Source: Kuschelorhynchus macadamiae (lineage: Eukaryota > Arthropoda > Insecta > Coleoptera > Curculionidae). Taken from it: a DNA stretch of 64,000 nt. The notes beneath the pieces were generated by a model. That model was not told the origin of the DNA. It was given only the letters and a program-made list of their open reading frames with translations, and did no database searches. Shown piece after piece: positions 63,431 through 64,000 of the stretch. The stretch covers positions 310,001 through 374,000 of the forward strand of contig JAUTXW010002080.1 in the NCBI GenBank assembly GCA_030620095.1, read 5' to 3'. Every line of letters begins with the position of its first letter. Positions within the stretch are counted from its first letter, which is position 1. A program made the position numbers and the translations under genes.

Positions 63431-64000
63431 TCAGTGGTCTACCCTGTATATGAAGAAGCATTTTTGTTGATGTAATTTTCAATTAACAAATAATAAATAT
63501 AAAAAGCACAAACATTATACATGCAATGTGCATGATTTTATGGCGTGTAGTATTTAAACGTATATTACCGTTTAATATGTTTTGTATTTAATCTTAATTT
63601 AAAAAAAAGTTAATTACTTTTTATTTATTACAAAGTAGTTTTGGGCAAAACCCAAAGCTTTGAAATTTTCGCTAATTAACGTATCTTTATTAAAGTATAA
63701 TATCATCAGTTGTAACCTAAACGGCGGAATATCAACGCCTTTCAAACTGAAAGATTTGGTCGATATATTATACCCTCTACATACAAGGTTATTTTTTATA
63801 ATTTGCCACCCCCTGAGAGGCGTATTTTTTCAAGATACAAAGAAATGGTTCCTACGAAAGTTTTTCCTAAAGATTTACATGGCGGCAATTTTAAAAACAA
63901 AATACTATCGGAAAATCACTAAATCACCATCAACTTTATTATTTTAAATGGTACACCCTGTAATTTTTGACATTTTTGGATTCTCCTCATTTTCCCCTTT
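63431..64000. other. Transposon-end sequence, no gene
   Basis: CCCTGTATATGA near 63441 and TACACCCTGTAATTTT near 63952 are two ends of the CAGGGTGT type in the same orientation. A block with ATGGCGGCAATTTTAAAAAC lies between them. No coding sequence recognised. Confidence 0.4.

Overview
The window is AT-rich eukaryotic DNA, most probably from an insect. The clearest host gene piece is the terminal coding exon of a CELF/Bruno RNA-binding protein at 29577-29848 (+), with a normal 3' splice site, the third RRM and the family's short C-terminal tail. The repeat types (DIRS, Penelope-like, jockey/CR1-type non-LTR, hAT, Tc1/mariner-like, tRNA-derived SINEs, many TA-flanked foldback elements) suit an arthropod genome. 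There are no bacterial operons, no CRISPR array and no intact cellular gene within the window.

Layout. 1-29576 reads as one large repeat-filled intron or upstream region of the CELF gene. It holds a Penelope-like remnant with inverted pseudo-LTRs (2332-4751), a 1.9 kb hAT-type element with a perfect 8-bp target duplication (7268-9189) nested in a modular repeat here called family A (about 7240-10215), more family A copies, a 370-bp palindrome with hammerhead-like cores in both arms (18715-19085), an inverted pair of tRNA-like SINE pieces (20139-20834), and a TA-flanked foldback element (28592-29412). The CELF exon is followed by its 3' UTR and about 9 kb with no recognised gene.

39150-57240 is a dense patchwork. 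It contains a 1757-bp Tc1/mariner-type transposon with 250-275 bp inverted repeats and a decayed DUF4817-type transposase (42006-43762), a rearranged relative (52746-53705), a nearly perfect foldback (44050-44291), a non-LTR retrotransposon (about 47168-49620, minus), a probable terminal exon of an unrecognised minus-strand gene (52344-52529), and a 791-bp foldback element (56450-57240). Long (AT)n arrays occur at 34.7, 44.3, 46.7, 47.4, 52.7, 53.7 and 54.3 kb, several of them abutting transposon ends.

The most informative object is a DIRS-type tyrosine-recombinase retrotransposon at 58410-62813. It has perfect 117-bp inverted terminal repeats. An internal complementary region (62439-62550) is the reverse complement of the joined right and left ends, so it records the circle junction. 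Its ORFs (SR-rich Gag-like, Gag/RT, RT-RNase H, recombinase) carry a stop, frameshifts and a recombinase missing its C-terminal catalytic residues. The copy is therefore probably recent but not autonomous.
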